Shown here piece after piece: positions 33,481-46,176 of a DNA stretch of 64,000 bases. This DNA comes from Topomyia yanbarensis (Eukaryota; Arthropoda; Insecta; Diptera; Culicidae), in the NCBI RefSeq assembly GCF_030247195.1, contig NC_080670.1, positions 46,886,194 to 46,950,193 on the forward strand, written 5' to 3'. Within the stretch, counting starts at the first letter, position 1. Each line of letters begins with the position of its first letter. The notes beneath the pieces were generated by a model. That model ran no database searches and was not told the DNA's origin. It worked only from the letters and a program-made list of their open reading frames with translations. Made by a program: the position numbers and the translations under genes.

Positions 33481-36400
33481 ATTTAACCACCAAAAGGCAA
33501 GGGGTCTCAGATGCCCGGCTAGTTACAGTTCTCTAGCTTCACTGGACTTGTGATTTGAAATACAAATGATCAAGCATGACATCTTCGACAAATTTATTCG
33601 AAACATAATTGTGTATAACTTTGCCGAAGGTATCTACACTCCAAAGTTTTTTTGTGTGGAGCATTTTGTTTTGCTCGGATAATTTGTTTTAGCCCAACCA
33701 ATTTTTTTATTTACTACATTGAAGAATAGTATTGTAAATTTACACATTTACACTTATCTTGAACCTTTCGTTTTCCGGTAGCCCTGCAAAACTCTTCACC
33801 TGTGGGTTGCTTGAAATTTGCCTAATACCATATCTATTTGCTGAAAACCCAAAAAAGAATCAACAATTTCACTGAAGCAAAGCTATTCTTTAAAGACGGC
33901 GTTGGTTGGGTGAACTAATGCAGATTTCGTTTTAGATTCGAGTCGCTCTAGGTTCGCTTGAATTTGTCATTTTTATAAGGATTTTATGCACATAATGGCA
34001 AACCGAATCTAAAAGCGCAATCAGCGTAAGTGTTAGAATGCCGCACGCATTTGTCAATACTAGCTATGGTTGCGTAAAAAGAGCAGACTTTTATCTGTCT
34101 CTTTATAGGCTCATTTCCACTACCATTCATCACCAGATAGCGCTTTTTGTGTCGCTGGCAGTTCGTTAGAAAACACAAATAGTCAGGTTCCTAGTATGTA
34201 TTGTGACTATGCTAAAACCTACTAACCATAGGGGTTCGTAACACGCGCGAAAAGTCTGCCGGCTCCCCTTCATAATAGAACAAAAAGAGCCTATCCACTC
34301 TTGTATTTACCATAATAGCCTGCCCAATTCGATTGACAGCACTCGTTTAGGACCCTTCCATTTCGAGGACGACTCATCGAATGTGCAAAATGTATGAGCA
34401 GCCCGGCTGCCTGAAGCTCTGTGCTAGATGCGGTCCCGGTCCCGTTCATATGAAATCACATCCCATTATCTGAAACCATTCCGGGCACGGCAAAGGATAA
34501 AATGCCTACCAAGATGGACAGAGCACGCAGCCATCGGAATGGTTCGCATCCACTCGTTAAATATGTATTTAAACGGTATTCTTCACACTGTTTGAGTTTT
34601 TGTTAGCTTTTCTTGTGTAAGATCCGACCTAGCCCAAAGCGAAAGGCATCGGTTTCCGACCGGTAAATACACGTTCCGTGCAAACAGCAACGGCTACCGA
34701 ATCCGGCTAACATTCCGGTTCAACAATGCGTATGGTGATACTATAAATGTTTATTATCTACTCATCCCCGCAGGGCGTGAGTTTGCCGAAAAGAAAAATC
34801 CTTGACGCTTGAAATCCTTTCCGAATAAAGCTAAAATCATTTCCAGAAATTTGGCCGGTGAACCAGTTCCCTCGGTGGTTGCTATTTTCTTGCCGGGGTA
34901 TTGAACGAAATCAGAGGGTACATACAAAAAATAATGAAATTTAAACGACATGTAAATCAATATGAATGTAAACATACAAAGATTGAATCAAAACATTGAT
35001 TGAAAATTACGTTAAAATCAATGCGCTCAATTGGAACATCAAAAAGCATACAATGTTACACTTTCATTCGTGTAATATTGTCATTCATTGTACAACAATA
35101 AGCGTGTTAAAAATACATTAAAGTGCATTGGTTTTCCGTTTGAAGAAACTGTAATTTTCAATCCACGTGTATAATTATAACAAAATTCGTTGAAGAAAGC
35201 ACGACAAGTCGTGTGGATTTTTAGTGGAACTTAATTTTACATTTATATTCATGCTCCAAATATGTGCATGAAAATAAACTTAAAATTACAAAATATTTTT
35301 TCTATGTACTGAGGTACATCGTAATACCTTACAAAATTTATACAATCAGATATTTGAGATCGTTAGCGATGAGGATTAATCAAATAATGACATCTTCGTG
35401 TGATGCTCTCGTTATTAGTTCTGCAACATGAAAAGTGATTCCGTTATAGGTAATCGAAAATTCCATCTCGTTTCCGGCGGGTTTTCCAAGAAAAACTCGA
35501 ACGAATGATAAAAATGTTAGGATGTTATATAAAAATGATTCCTGTTTCGTTCCGAACGTGGGCAGATCCACTCAAAGCAATTTGATATTTTATCTATTCT
35601 GAATCGATTACTTCGGAAGTGTGCTCTTACGCGGGAGGTAATTTTAATTTAGAAAGAAACTTCCACCCGGCGGGAAACTTTGCGTTACCTATCGGGGCAA
35701 AAAGATGATATTACGTGCGTGTTTCAAGGCCACGTGTTTCCGGTCGCCCACGGTTCCTTTCCGATGGGAAGGGTCACGTGCAACCTAGATACAAAAAAAA
35801 CGAAAAACGACCGGTGAGTTGTAGGAAAGTTAATTCATTAATTTGCTCTTGGTGCCTACTTTTGGAGTTTCCGATTGGAGGAGCAATCTGATGATGAGTT
35901 TTTTCGCAAGAAGAAAGCCATCCTTTCTTCGGTTTGAAAGGTGTTCAATGCCGGAAGAAAAGATCGGAAGATAGGCGGAATTTGTGAAAGAATTTTGAAA
36001 GAATTCGTGGAAGAATAATATTGGGTAAGAGAATGTAATCAGTGTTAGTCGGTCGCCATTGTACTTGTTTCGGAGTGTTGAAGTAAACTTGGTATCAGAA
36101 GATGGTAATTCAATTTTTCCATAACCTAGAGATCCAAAGTATATATCAATTATTTTAACCATCAAATCTAGCAGGTCAAATTATCAAGTCATTTAGATGA
36201 ATAGAAAAAAAGATTCATCCAAAACAGAAACCTTCTACAAAATGTTACACCCAATCATTTTTAGCTAGTATCTCTTGTAGTTTCTCAACTCGTAGCGACT
36301 TACAGTTTTTGGCAGTTGTAATTTTCATCTGCTTCTGACAAACATCACCAAACGTATAATCGTGGCTTATTTGATACTGGCTACGAAGCACAGTTTATTC

Positions 36401-36800
36401 AAATTGTACGAATATTAACGTCCTACAAATAAAAGTTGAAATTGTACAGTGATGGCATTCAGCCGTATCATGTAGAAAAGCGCGAGTTTTAGCGGGGTTG
36501 GGGGGATTATCGAAAATTGACAAAAATCGGTAATACTCTTTACAATTCTGCCCGGCATTGGTGCTACATTTCGTTCGATATTTCGTTCAATAATTATTTT
36601 TTTATTCCCTTTTTATCATTTTGGATTTCAAATTCTTATATTGTTTGCAGAGTCAGAGTACTTTGTAGTTTTTGTAAGGTATTCTAGCATCCGCGCGATT
36701 TTTTTTTAAATTGTTTTGGATGTACTAAAACTACAGTGACGGGTGGAACAAAAAAATTACCATATACGAATGCTTATTTTGAAATTTCGATAGGTCACTA
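33481..36800. other. Mostly single-copy sequence, no recognisable gene
   Basis: Mixed-composition DNA without TE ends, RNA genes or domain-bearing ORFs. 34200-34750 and 35600-35830 are more GC-rich. The minus-strand open frame of 111 codons (35830-36165) has no recognisable domain. Confidence 0.5.
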
Positions 36801-36801
36801 T

Positions 36802-36880
36802 CAGAGCCGTAGCGTGGTGTTCTGGCGCCCTTGGCGGAGTCTCATTTTTGCGCCCCTTTTGTGTTTACTTTGGCTTTCAT
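36802..36880. repeat. Possible left end of a CAGAGCCGTAGCG-type TIR element
   Basis: CAGAGCCGTAGCGTG followed by GGCGCCCTTGGCGGAG resembles the GC-rich ends of hAT-like elements and recalls the CAGGGCCG end at 11806. No matching right end was found. Confidence 0.3.
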
Positions 36881-36989
36881 TTTCAGTTCGACCATCAAAC
36901 AATAATTTGTGGAAATGTCCCTCCTACTTTCTACTTAATTCATATTTGACTGTCATTTATTTCATGGAAATTCCAGCCACAAATCTTTT

Positions 36990-37165
36990 ACTGTACACAC
37001 CTAGAAAACAAATGAAAATTACTTCTGACGTAAACAACATTGCGATGTATTTTGCTGTCTAATAATGGAATTTCACATTTTTCGAAATGTGAAATGAAAT
37101 TTTGTATCTCTTTTGATGTAGAACTCGGTTGAATGGTAATGGAGAATTGAGAAATTCTATAGAAA
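36990..37165. mobile_element. MITE family 2, copy 2
   Basis: Same family and orientation as 26823-27080 (see that entry for the shared blocks). It begins near GTACACACCTAGAAAAC. The right part is diverged or missing. Confidence 0.55.
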
Positions 37166-37600
37166 GAGAACTGTGGAGACTTCATTTTGGATCGATTGGA
37201 TTCACGTTTAGCTGTTAAAAAACGAATCCAATCGAGAATTGCCTATGCTTATAACATTGGACGTGTTGCCATACAATGCCGGGACATACGTTGCAGCACA
37301 TTATGTCATTACCACGTATATGGCACCCCTATCCCATTTGTATTGAAATGACATAAGTCAACATCTCAGCGGGCACACAAATTATGGGCCCCACTGACAG
37401 TTCAAATTGTTCTGCTCATTTTGCTCGAAGCTCGACCTTCACTATTCAGACACGGCACGGCATGCCTCAATCATTAGATGTTTGTTAAAAAGTTTAAATA
37501 TTGCACCGCCAATTGATGAAAAGTGTTGTTTTGGACATGTCGGTGAATAACAAATACTTTTCACCATGATTCACCAACAAATTAAACGAACTCGAGTATC
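37166..37600. other. No recognisable gene
   Basis: Spacer between the MITE copy and the LINE. Nothing is identified in it. Confidence 0.5.
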
Positions 37601-38600
37601 ACAAAATTGTGTCGAATGAAATTGATTATGTTTATTGTGGATCGACCCTAGCACAACGTTTTAGATGTTGGCATAGAAATCATGGCGGCGTAGCAGATAC
37701 CAGGTCATTCCAGTCGACAGCAGCAATCAATGCGGAGATTTCGTCAAGGTTGCAACGATTAAAATCAAAGTTAAGGTCGTCAATCGACTGGAAAAAATCT
37801 TCTCCTGCATTGGTGCGTACATCCTACCGCAGCACAAAAGGTTTGTGGTGAGGATCGATTTACAGTAAAGCGCTCGGAGGTTCAAGCAGCTCAACTACAT
37901 CGATGTTGTTTTGCGAACGCTGCTCCGTTCACGTTCGTAAGTGAGCAGATCTGGTACAGATTGGTTGCAATCATAGACTCCGTTACATCTTTTTCTTGTT
38001 CTGACGAGGCGTTAAGAGGTAAATAGCATTTCAAATCACTGTCAAGTGACCACTGAAGACGAGAAAGATTGTAATCACCGATGATGAGAACACTGTCGGA
38101 GCTGCTGGCTTTGTTCAAAGTATTATAAACGGAATTGGCGTGCACTTTGTACAACGCTAGCTCGCTGTTTGGCCTCAGGTATATACAGAAAATAAAGACA
38201 GACTGATGCGGAAGGATAATAAGTACTGCGATTTGCTCCTAATTTTTAACTCCGCTTAAGCTCAGCAGAGAACCTGCTTGGTAGTTCTTCAACGCAATGA
38301 GAACGGCTCCACCACGGCGCAGATGGCTAGACGCTGGGTTGCGATCACATCGATATTTTACATAGTCCTGTGAAAGTTCTGAATTGAATACACCATCGCG
38401 CAGCCATGTCTCAGTCAGAACAATGACGTCGTAGTCACTGGAGGAGAGTTCGTTTTCGTTCTTATACCCCTCACGTTCAGAGGTAGTACACATAGTACTA
38501 GTCGTGATGTGTGTTCGGTTGGGGAGCAGGTCCAGCAGGAGCCGTTGGTGCTGGAGCGGACTCGTTTGTCGATGTATCACTTCTATTGTCACCATAAGCT
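37600..38600 (-). pseudogene. Jockey/CR1-like LINE ORF2: endonuclease and RT linker, broken
   Basis: From 38595 down, the minus strand reads YDVIVLTETWLRDGVFNSEL, RCDRN, RRGGAVLIAL, then (38154 down) VLIIGDYNLSRLQWSLD and the EN end. It continues to FNRCNLDEISALIAAVDWND (37780-37700), the linker before RT. Stops and frame changes separate the segments. The homology ends near 37600, before RT. LINE copies normally lose their 5' end, so loss of the 3' half points to later deletion or recombination. Same family group as the element at 1-1.9 kb. Confidence 0.85.
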
Positions 38601-39650
38601 GAACGGCAATTCGCGAACGACGGATGATTTATATGAGCAGAAGATGATGGATCCTCCAACCCCGATAGTAGTAGGCCTGTTGAGATGATCACACACGATG
38701 TGCTGAACACCTTCACCTATGGCGAGAGCCTGAGGGCTCCCACCGTCCACGATACAACGCATAAAGTTTATTCCATTGATAAGGTTGCTGCATTTGCTTT
38801 CCCGTTTTTTTTTTGGTTGATCGATAAATTCTCGGAATAACAAACCGGTAGGCCACGATGAAGGATCCAAAACTTCTCACTGCAGGATCCAAACCGACTT
38901 TGAAGAACAACGAAGACATACGAGAAACATCTTGTCCCTTGGGAACTAGACGGACAACATCTGCGGGTTCTATTGTAGATAGGCACCTTGATACGATTTT
39001 CTGCACATTGCCGTCGCTGGTCAAGGGGTTTAGACCAGACAAGTATAGCCAATACTTCCTTGGTGCTGTCGCTGATATGATAGTTGGAACTGACAAGTTG
39101 CTTAAATCAACTGACTTCGTTCCCCGATCAACAACAGCCTAGGTTCTACTCGACGACGTTTTACACTAATTCGAGGCCAAATTGGAATGTTCGACCGACT
39201 GGAACTATCGAGAGATGACACCGTTTGTGGTACATTCGACGATTTTCTTGCTCAAATCCGAAACGATAATCGAAAGCTGCTGAAGCTGGGCTGGCAAATC
39301 AGATTGATTCGAATTTGGTGATTGTAAGCATTGTTGAAAGTCCGCAATTTAGGTGCGAATACTACGTCCTTTCAGTTCGTCTCTGCAAGTAGGACAAATA
39401 AACATCGCTTTGACCTGAGCGAATGCTTCCTTGCACCCGCGAGTGTTGAAACCTTGGCACTGCTGGTTGATATGATAAAGCGTCCAGCAATATTCACACC
39501 GTATCGGCTCGAGATCGTGGATATCAAACTTACATTGTCCACATTGAATATGAAACTATTATCTCGATGGAATAAATCGCAGACGTCGAATTCGCACTTC
39601 ACAGGTTTCAGTGAATGAGATTTAGATGGCGCTGCAAGCGATAAGTATAC
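38589..39650 (-). pseudogene. Jockey/CR1-like LINE ORF1 with cysteine-rich finger, frameshifted
   Basis: The N-terminal part (about 39560-39370, minus) reads HIQCGQCKFDIHDLEPIRCE, YCWTLYHINQQCQGF and FICPTCRDELKG, a PHD/RING-like Cys/His series. Then come KYWLYLSGLNPLTSDGNV and VRLVPKGQDVSRMSSLFFKV (39060-38900), and after a frame change WPTGLLFREFIDQPKKK. The block order matches the ORF1 at 540-1721. Several frame breaks make it non-functional. The 5' boundary is near 39.65-39.85 kb and not sharply defined. Confidence 0.78.
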
Positions 39651-39898
39651 AAGAATACAAGAAGATAATTTCGTGGGCCAATTAACACTCTGTAAACAAA
39701 ACTATCACAATTGGGAAAAATCACTATTTTCCAACAATTTCACTCACTAATTTCGCATCACTAAACTGGAGGATCATTCGGTGAATTACTGGTTTGAAAT
39801 TGAATAGGAAACGGCAACGAAAACACTTCGATAAAACGTTATAAAAAAGCGCTCATACAGAAACTGTGACTGTCAATAGGGCGACCAACTTTTCAATA

Positions 39899-40073
39899 GG
39901 TTTGTTCCAGTACCAGGAGAAACTGGAAGTACTCCGGAGCAAACAGGGAGAAAATCGTTCCTGTATTATCTTCTTCTCTTTTTTCTTCTTCTGGTGGCAA
40001 ACCGGAGTGAAAAGGAGCAAGAATTTTTTGCTCCGGAGCAACAGGGAGTAACTTCCATGTACTGGAACAAACC
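39899..40073. mobile_element. 175-bp TA-flanked MITE (GGTTTGTTCCAGTAC ends)
   Basis: The terminal repeat GGTTTGTTCCAGTAC at the left is matched, inverted, by GGTTTGTTCCAGTACATGG at the right. TA lies on each side (39897-39898 and 40074-40075). Inside, CTCCGGAGCAA occurs twice. Non-coding, mariner-like by its TA duplication. Confidence 0.85.
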
Positions 40074-40289
40074 TAATGATAATGATACGATCATCCCGTG
40101 TAAAAAAACCGTGCTATTTCGAGAAACCGTGCAAAACAATCTGTGTTATTTAGAGAAACCTTGCAAAGAAAATATTTTTTTAAATGGGCATTTAGTAACG
40201 GAAGCTGAAAATAAATGGCATTGGATATCATGTTTGATGAACTACGCCTGGTTAATTCGTCGGCCACTTCGTTACCTCCGATGCTTTAG

Positions 40290-42260
40290 TGGACTGGTAC
40301 ACAGAATATCTTTACCATATTCCGCGTTGCCAGTTGTTGTAAAGATGTGATGCCCTCCCAAACCAGTTTGGACTCACATTTCATCGACCTTAAGGCCAAC
40401 AGACCTGCTTGGCTGTCCGAGAAGATTGCGATTTTTGCATACCTGTAGTTTTGTTTCCTACAGACCTCCGAGCAGGTGTATATTGTATATATCTCTGCCT
40501 GAAAAACTGTAGGCCACTTTCCCATTGATATCGCTTCCTTAATTCTTGGTCCGTAGACTCACGAGCCACTCAGTTCACTCATTTTAGAACCATCTGTATA
40601 GAATGATATTGTACCTTGAGGCATTATGGGACTACCTACACCCCATATCTAACGATCCACTATGTGGACCTCATATGAGATATCGAAGTTCAGTTTAACC
40701 TCCATTTTATCTTCAACTGTAGTCAAGACAGGGTTTACTTTCAGTTCATTTATTATACAAAGGTGACCATTTAAATCTCCATCAAATAGTGGATTACCCT
40801 TTAGCACTCTCAGAGAGCTCAGCCTCGCCTCCCCCATAACATGTTTGTGCAAAAAAATAGATGAAGCACCCGGTACCCGGATAGAATTTTACAATAGCAT
40901 TTACCCTACAAACAATCATAAAACAATAAATATTATAATAATTACTGTTTCAACATTGTTCGAGTTCGAGAGTTCTCGCAATAGATTTAAAATAAAATTT
41001 CATGTAACAAATTCAGTCAGATCATTGAGAAGATCGTCCATCACTAGCGACCAGAGCAAAGGTTATAGCACACCTCCCTGGGGACAGCCTCTATTGCCTG
41101 TCATAGTTGATTTCGTGTCTGTCAACGTTGCTGTAATCTCTCGACTCTTGAGCATTGCGATAATCTAGTCCCCTATCGATTTTTCCACTCCTCGTATTAT
41201 CGAATGCACCCTCGATGTCAAGAAAAGCGCAAATTGCTATTTCCTTGAAATAGAGGGTTTTCGCAATAAGTGTCACTAAGGTATGTAGGGCTGTTTCCGT
41301 AGATTTGCTCTTTTGATATGCAAACTGGTACTTGTTTAGCGGAACTCTCGAGAAGTGCTCCGTTCGAGTATAGTGGTTCAACAGATTTACCATCACTTTT
41401 AGAAGTGTTGATCTCAAACTGATAGGTCTGAAGGCCTTGCCCAAGTAACAATTGAAGTTTTATAGCATGCTACAAGTGCAATCTAAGTTTTATGAGTGGC
41501 TTTAAAACTACCATAAAATCTCAATTGTTACTAGAGTGGTTAGTATCAAATCTTTTTTACCTGTTTTGAAATAAACTTCTCTCCAGCTTATAGGAAGTTT
41601 AGTACATCCGAATTATCCGAGAATTATGTCTACCGATTTTTGTAGAAATATTGGAAGAATGTTATCAGGGCCGGGGGATTTTTAGGGTTCGAATGTGTTG
41701 ATAGCCCATTCCCAATTAAAGATGGTGTGAAAATCTGACAGGCCAGTTTCTGTGATGCATCACAAGTACTGTTAGGACGGAGTAGACCACAATCCTGACC
41801 TGTCGAATTCTCGTCTGTCGCATCGACCGAAGAAAGTGGCTGTTCATTAGAACATCCAATGTTTCATTATTGCCAATTGTGAGAGAACAATCGCCTTTTT
41901 TCACTTGCCCTAGGATATTTGTGTGATCCTTTGGTATGGCTATTTGAAGGCGAACTGCCTCTGGAAAGTTTCCGATGTTTTCACAAAACTCGCGCATTGA
42001 TAGTTTTTTAGCCTTTCTCATCTCAATGTTGTATTTGGTATTAGCGGTCCTGTAGTTTGACCAGTTACCAGTAATCTTCGCTTTATTGAACGGGCTTCCT
42101 TCCTAGGTGTTGCTGAATTTTTGTTCCACCAAGAGACATCACGACATACAGACCTCATTACTAGAGGGTGGTTATGATCTTCTTTTATAGGTCGTTTGTT
42201 GCCTTATCCAGATTTGCTGGAGGCTGGATCTTACTTTCCGTTCTTTTCGACTGTTTTCCT
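40290..42260 (-). pseudogene. LINE ORF2 with RT and RNase H (I/LOA-type), heavily broken
   Basis: Minus-strand blocks in order: SVCRDVSWWNKNSATPRKEA (42150-42080), KKLSMREFCENIGNFPEAVR (about 42000), SPGPDNILPIFLQKSVD (41680-41620), GKAFRPISLRSTLLKVMVNL (41440 down), YQFAYQKSKSTETALHTL, ICAFLDIEGAFDNTRSG (motif A Asp), then an unreadable part where motif B and the DD box should be, and finally VFQAEIYTIYTCSEV, KIAIFSDSQAGLLAL and VKIFCVPVH (RNase H acidic residues E and D visible, 40510-40290). Frame breaks and stops are numerous. A hairpin MITE interrupts it at 41445-41531. It is an old relic, of a different family from A, B and C. Confidence 0.82.
41445..41531. mobile_element. 87-bp hairpin MITE inside the LINE RT domain
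   Basis: GTAACAATTGAAGTTTTAT at the left end and GTAACAATTGAGATTTTAT (inverted) at the right end pair over 19 bases with two mismatches. It sits between RT blocks of the LINE and breaks the reading. Target duplication is not clear. Confidence 0.8.
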
Positions 42261-44300
42261 TATTTCCCTGTGTTTTGCACTGTGAGTGCAAAAGGCTAGC
42301 CGTCGGTGCCTCCACTGTTATTGCAATGACGGCTCGTTGAATGAACCCTGTAATTGGCGAGAATTGCTTCCTAACATGCTGCCTTACTCATCTCATCTTA
42401 ATTGGCAATTGCACACGGGAAAATGAAAACTGAACATGAAAATTTAATTCGTATTGCATCAACCAAATCGCTCAGAATAACATTCACATGACAATGACAG
42501 TGACAATACCTATCGACCATCCGTGTCCCAGTGAATGCGATGTTAGTCACAAAAAGAAATTCACAAATTGCTTGTAAACTAATTCCCATTGTAGCACCAG
42601 CTGCGAGTGAAATCAAAGTAAATCCTCGCACCGTAGTGATTTTCTCGTCCGAAAAAAATCAATCTGGCCAAGAAAGGTCCCCGTCTAGAGGACCGTCAGA
42701 CAAAATAACTCACACTTGTTGTAGTAGATGTCGGTACCTGCAAAAAGCGAATTCTTTCACGCCTCCTAAAAATACCACCCAGATGGGAGCTGTTTCTACA
42801 CGTCACACATATACACGGAGAACTTTATTTAGACATTATTCGCTAATTTCTGTATCCGCTTCTCCTTTCTTCTGCGGTACACTTTATGCATTGAACACAT
42901 TCTGTCTACCAACTAACTTAATGGTTACTACAAATATATCCGAGAAAATGCATAAAAATCACAGCAGAATAACAGAGACGGAAATAGAAAATATGCAAAC
43001 TCTGCATATGTTTGTTTTTCAGTGTATACAATATTAGAGGTTGAGATTTAGCGCGCGTGTGGTTGTGCTTCTGTAAGAGGCATTTTCTTCGGTCTTGGGT
43101 CACATTTTCGCCAAAGTGCCAGCTCACATGATAAGTACGATCATTTCCCCGCTCGTCAAAGAGCAGTTGCTTATCATCAATCAGCGTGGATTGACACGAC
43201 TGTAGCTCTAGTCATCACACACACAAGCGCGTATTGAGATAGATACCAGCTTCAAAGAAAGTGGCATGGCAACATTCGAACAAAGAACGGACAGGTTGCA
43301 AAGATTTTGGCGTTTTTAACTTTTATCGTATGTCTTTTTATACTTAGTTTTCGCCGACCATGGCATGAAGATGATCTTTTTGCACACCGAGATACTGCTC
43401 AAAGTGGGGATCCACTGTCGCGAACGTTACGAGAGTGCCTTTGGCTCAAGCTGCTATTTTCCGAGACTGATTTATGTATTTCAGGTGGTGTTAAATCTAG
43501 TGGCAATGGCACACAGCCGCGTCAGTTGGCCGTTTAATCACAGCTCTTTCTTTCAAATTTCAACAGGAAAACTTGTCTAGTTTCGCAATTTTCTTCCTCG
43601 GGAAATTTCGTCACTCTTGTGTTTGTTTTTGTGATTAATTTGCTAACTGACTGCGTTTGTGTCGCTCATGGCCGGATTTTAACGATTTAGAGACGGAACA
43701 GTAATTAAGTGGAAAGATGAAGATTCATACTGCCAGGCTGGTGGGGAACACGAATTCTTGAAAACGTTGCTTTATCCAGGATTGGAAACGACCTCGACGG
43801 TCGAAGTGCAACAGTTTCTAAAACATTGAATTTACTGAAAATACAGCTTTTTTATTAACGACTGTTGAGTCAATTTTGAAATGTTGTAAGGGCATATAAT
43901 TAGCAAGGGATTGGAAGGTGTGAAATATTTTTCACTATTAAGAATAGAACTCAAGGAAGAGCAAGGAGTTGAGCTCTTGGTAGACGAAGAGTGACTTTCG
44001 ATCTATTTCTCGGATCTGCATGAAAATGTGGGAAAAATTCTCAAGGAGCTGTACTTTAGATAAAGTAAATAAAAATATTTTTTGGAAAATAAGGTATGTA
44101 ACGCCTTAAGTCACGGAAAACCTCCACACTAAGCACTTTGCGACGTTGAAACTCTTGAATGAGCTAGTTTTGGAGATGGGGATCTATCGATTTGCCGAAT
44201 CCTGGCAAATCAGCAACACATGTGACTATATGACACAGCTGCAGAGGCAAACACAATAGTCGATTTGTGAGGGACAAAAAATGTAGAAGTTTCCCGTGAC
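42261..44300. other. No recognisable gene
   Basis: Unclassified mixed sequence. The plus-strand open frame 42531-43037 (168 codons) starts at a plausible ATG but shows no domain and low coding character. 43940-43970 resembles the dispersed word at 31190 and 55090. Confidence 0.45.
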
Positions 44301-44820
44301 TTAGCTTTTTGTCGGTTCCGACAGCATGAAGTGCTCCGTCACTTTACGCTTGTCAGGACATGCCGCAGACTCAGGTGATCCTGATTCCTGCGATAGAAGA
44401 CAAAGGGTTATGTCGCCGGGAAACTCTAAGCTTGGCGTCCGGTTTGCTGATACACCTACGACCCGTAGCTAATGGGTCTCGTCACGACCTATTCCGTCTA
44501 ATCCCCAGCGGTGGATCTAGCTCACGCCAACGAGAACGAATCCAACTGGCGGGGGCCGTGGTCGGTCCGGCGATTCCGGGTAGAGTGTGATGTTTGGTTC
44601 ATTTGCGTCCCGATGACCCATACCCCGGTTCTCTGTTGCGGTCAACTGGACTAGTCCCCGGCGGTGGATCTAGCTTACTCCGCGGTGAGTTTCCCGGCTG
44701 TGATAGCCCTCCTAAAACTGTTGTTCGCTGTTCATTACGCCATTTCCGCTGTAATGTAGTTAGGATCTACGTCTCCACTCTGTTGACCGCGTTCCACGAG
44801 TTTACATCGTGAATCATTTA
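44300..44820 (-). mobile_element. Probable 3' UTR of R1-like LINE C, with internal duplication
   Basis: Lies directly 3' of the ORF2 C-terminus. CCAGCGGTGGATCTAGCTCA (44502) and CCGGCGGTGGATCTAGCTTA (44658) mark a direct duplication of about 156 bases. GC-rich relative to the flanks. The poly(A) end was not located. Confidence 0.5.
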
Positions 44821-45940
44821 GTGGACGACATTATCCGGGTTAATGTTCGGGCCACCTACTTGAAGCATCTCCCTGCGTGTCGCTTCGAACCGCGGACATT
44901 GAAATACCACATGCTCCGGTGTCTCCTCGACGCTCTCACACTCCGTGTACAACTGTTACGTTGCGTGTCCGAACCGACGAAGATACATCCTGAAGCAGCC
45001 AGGGCCCGACGGGAACTCTGTCAGTTGGAAGTTTGCCTCTCCGTGTTATCTATTGATCCACGTCTACAAGTTTGGGATGAGCCGGTAGGTCCACCTTCAT
45101 TTCTCCGTACTATCCCATTCCTTCTGCCACGTCGCCATAGTATCGATTGTCACCATCTATCTCGCGTTTCTGGCGCTACTCCGTTTGTAGCATTCGATAT
45201 CCTCCGCCTGGGTAATGCAGATGAGGATCATCCCGGCGAAAAGGCATACTGCCTCCGATTATATTATTCTGTACGCGTTCGCGACTCGTGTGGCCATCGA
45301 TCGGAATGTTCTGTTCAGTTTTACGCGATTCCGTTTAGTTTTCAGCGCCGCATCCCAGGCAGGAACCCCATATCGTAGTAACGACGATGAAACATTTGCT
45401 GATTGACGTCTCCTGATGCTTCTCGGACCGTCGACGTTTGGCATGTTCAACGCTATTACGTTGCCTTCACCGACTTTTCGCAGGCATAGTCGACGAGGTT
45501 GTTGTAGCTCAAACGGTCGTCGATTAGCATTCCCAATTGTATCAGTGCACGCTTCGATGTAATTACTTGCCCTCCGACGTCGAGCTTCATCCACTAAACT
45601 GTTTGGCAGCTGCTGACCAACAACATCTCCGTCTTGCAGTAAACTATCTGCAACTTGACCCCGTTCATTCAGTTCTCGATCACGTCTCTTGTGTCTGTCA
45701 CCGACACCTCCACTTCTTCAAGTGTCAATTGTTAGTGACACGTCGTCCACAAACCTATTATTTTCACTTTCTTGGGTAGTAGCAAGGTCTACACCCCATC
45801 GTACCCCGTTGCAAAGAGTTGGACCGAGAATGGAGCCCTGAAGAACGCCCCCTGTGATTCGCATTAACTTCTGCCATTCTTTCGTCTCATACAGCATCTC
45901 TCTGCTCTGGAAGTAGCTCTTTAGGATCATTCTATGGAAA
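44820..45940 (-). pseudogene. R1/LOA-like LINE C, ORF2 RT and C-terminal fragment
   Basis: The minus strand reads ILKSYFQSREMLYETKEWQK, GGVLQGSILGPTLCNG (motif B, degenerate), FVDDVSLTI (the catalytic FADD box has become FVDD, 45742-45753), then FELQQPRRLC-type debris, NVDGPRSIRRRQSANVSSSL, LRYGVPAWDAALKTKRNRVK, and the C-terminal zinc-motif block out of frame near 44900-45080. Closest to LINE A (shared LRYGVPAW, ALKTKRNR). 5'-truncated at about 45940. Many frame breaks. Confidence 0.82.
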
Positions 45941-45969
45941 TTATCATTAGAAAACAAATCCGCTTAGAT

Positions 45970-46176
45970 GGTATGCATCCAGAATAAATTCCGTGTGTGG
46001 GTTCCCCTCAGAACGTCTTGAATATCATAATCCATCTTGACACATATCTTGTGGAACGAATATCCGCAGTACCCATGATAGGTGATCCGTTCTGAGTCAT
46101 TAAAAACTTTCGAGCAGTTGGTACAAGCCATGGTGTTGAACGAACAAATAACGCCTAGCGGGTATGCAATACGCAC
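45970..46176 (-). pseudogene. LINE ORF1 N-terminal finger fragment
   Basis: The minus strand encodes MACTNCSKVFNDSERITYHG, YCGYSFHKICVKM and TRNLFWMHT, matching in layout the ORF1 start at 1721-1560 (MSCKSCDSPVNGIERIACRD, FFHCTC, NLYWLCDA). The last Cys pair is lost (WMHT for WxC). It stops at the truncation point of LINE C, so the two scraps are adjacent by chance or rearrangement. Confidence 0.7.

Noticed and set aside
35830..36165. 111-codon minus-strand frame
   Set aside because: No domain, no splice context, no relatives in the window.
44809..45378. 189-codon plus-strand frame
   Set aside because: Antisense shadow of the LINE C C-terminal region.
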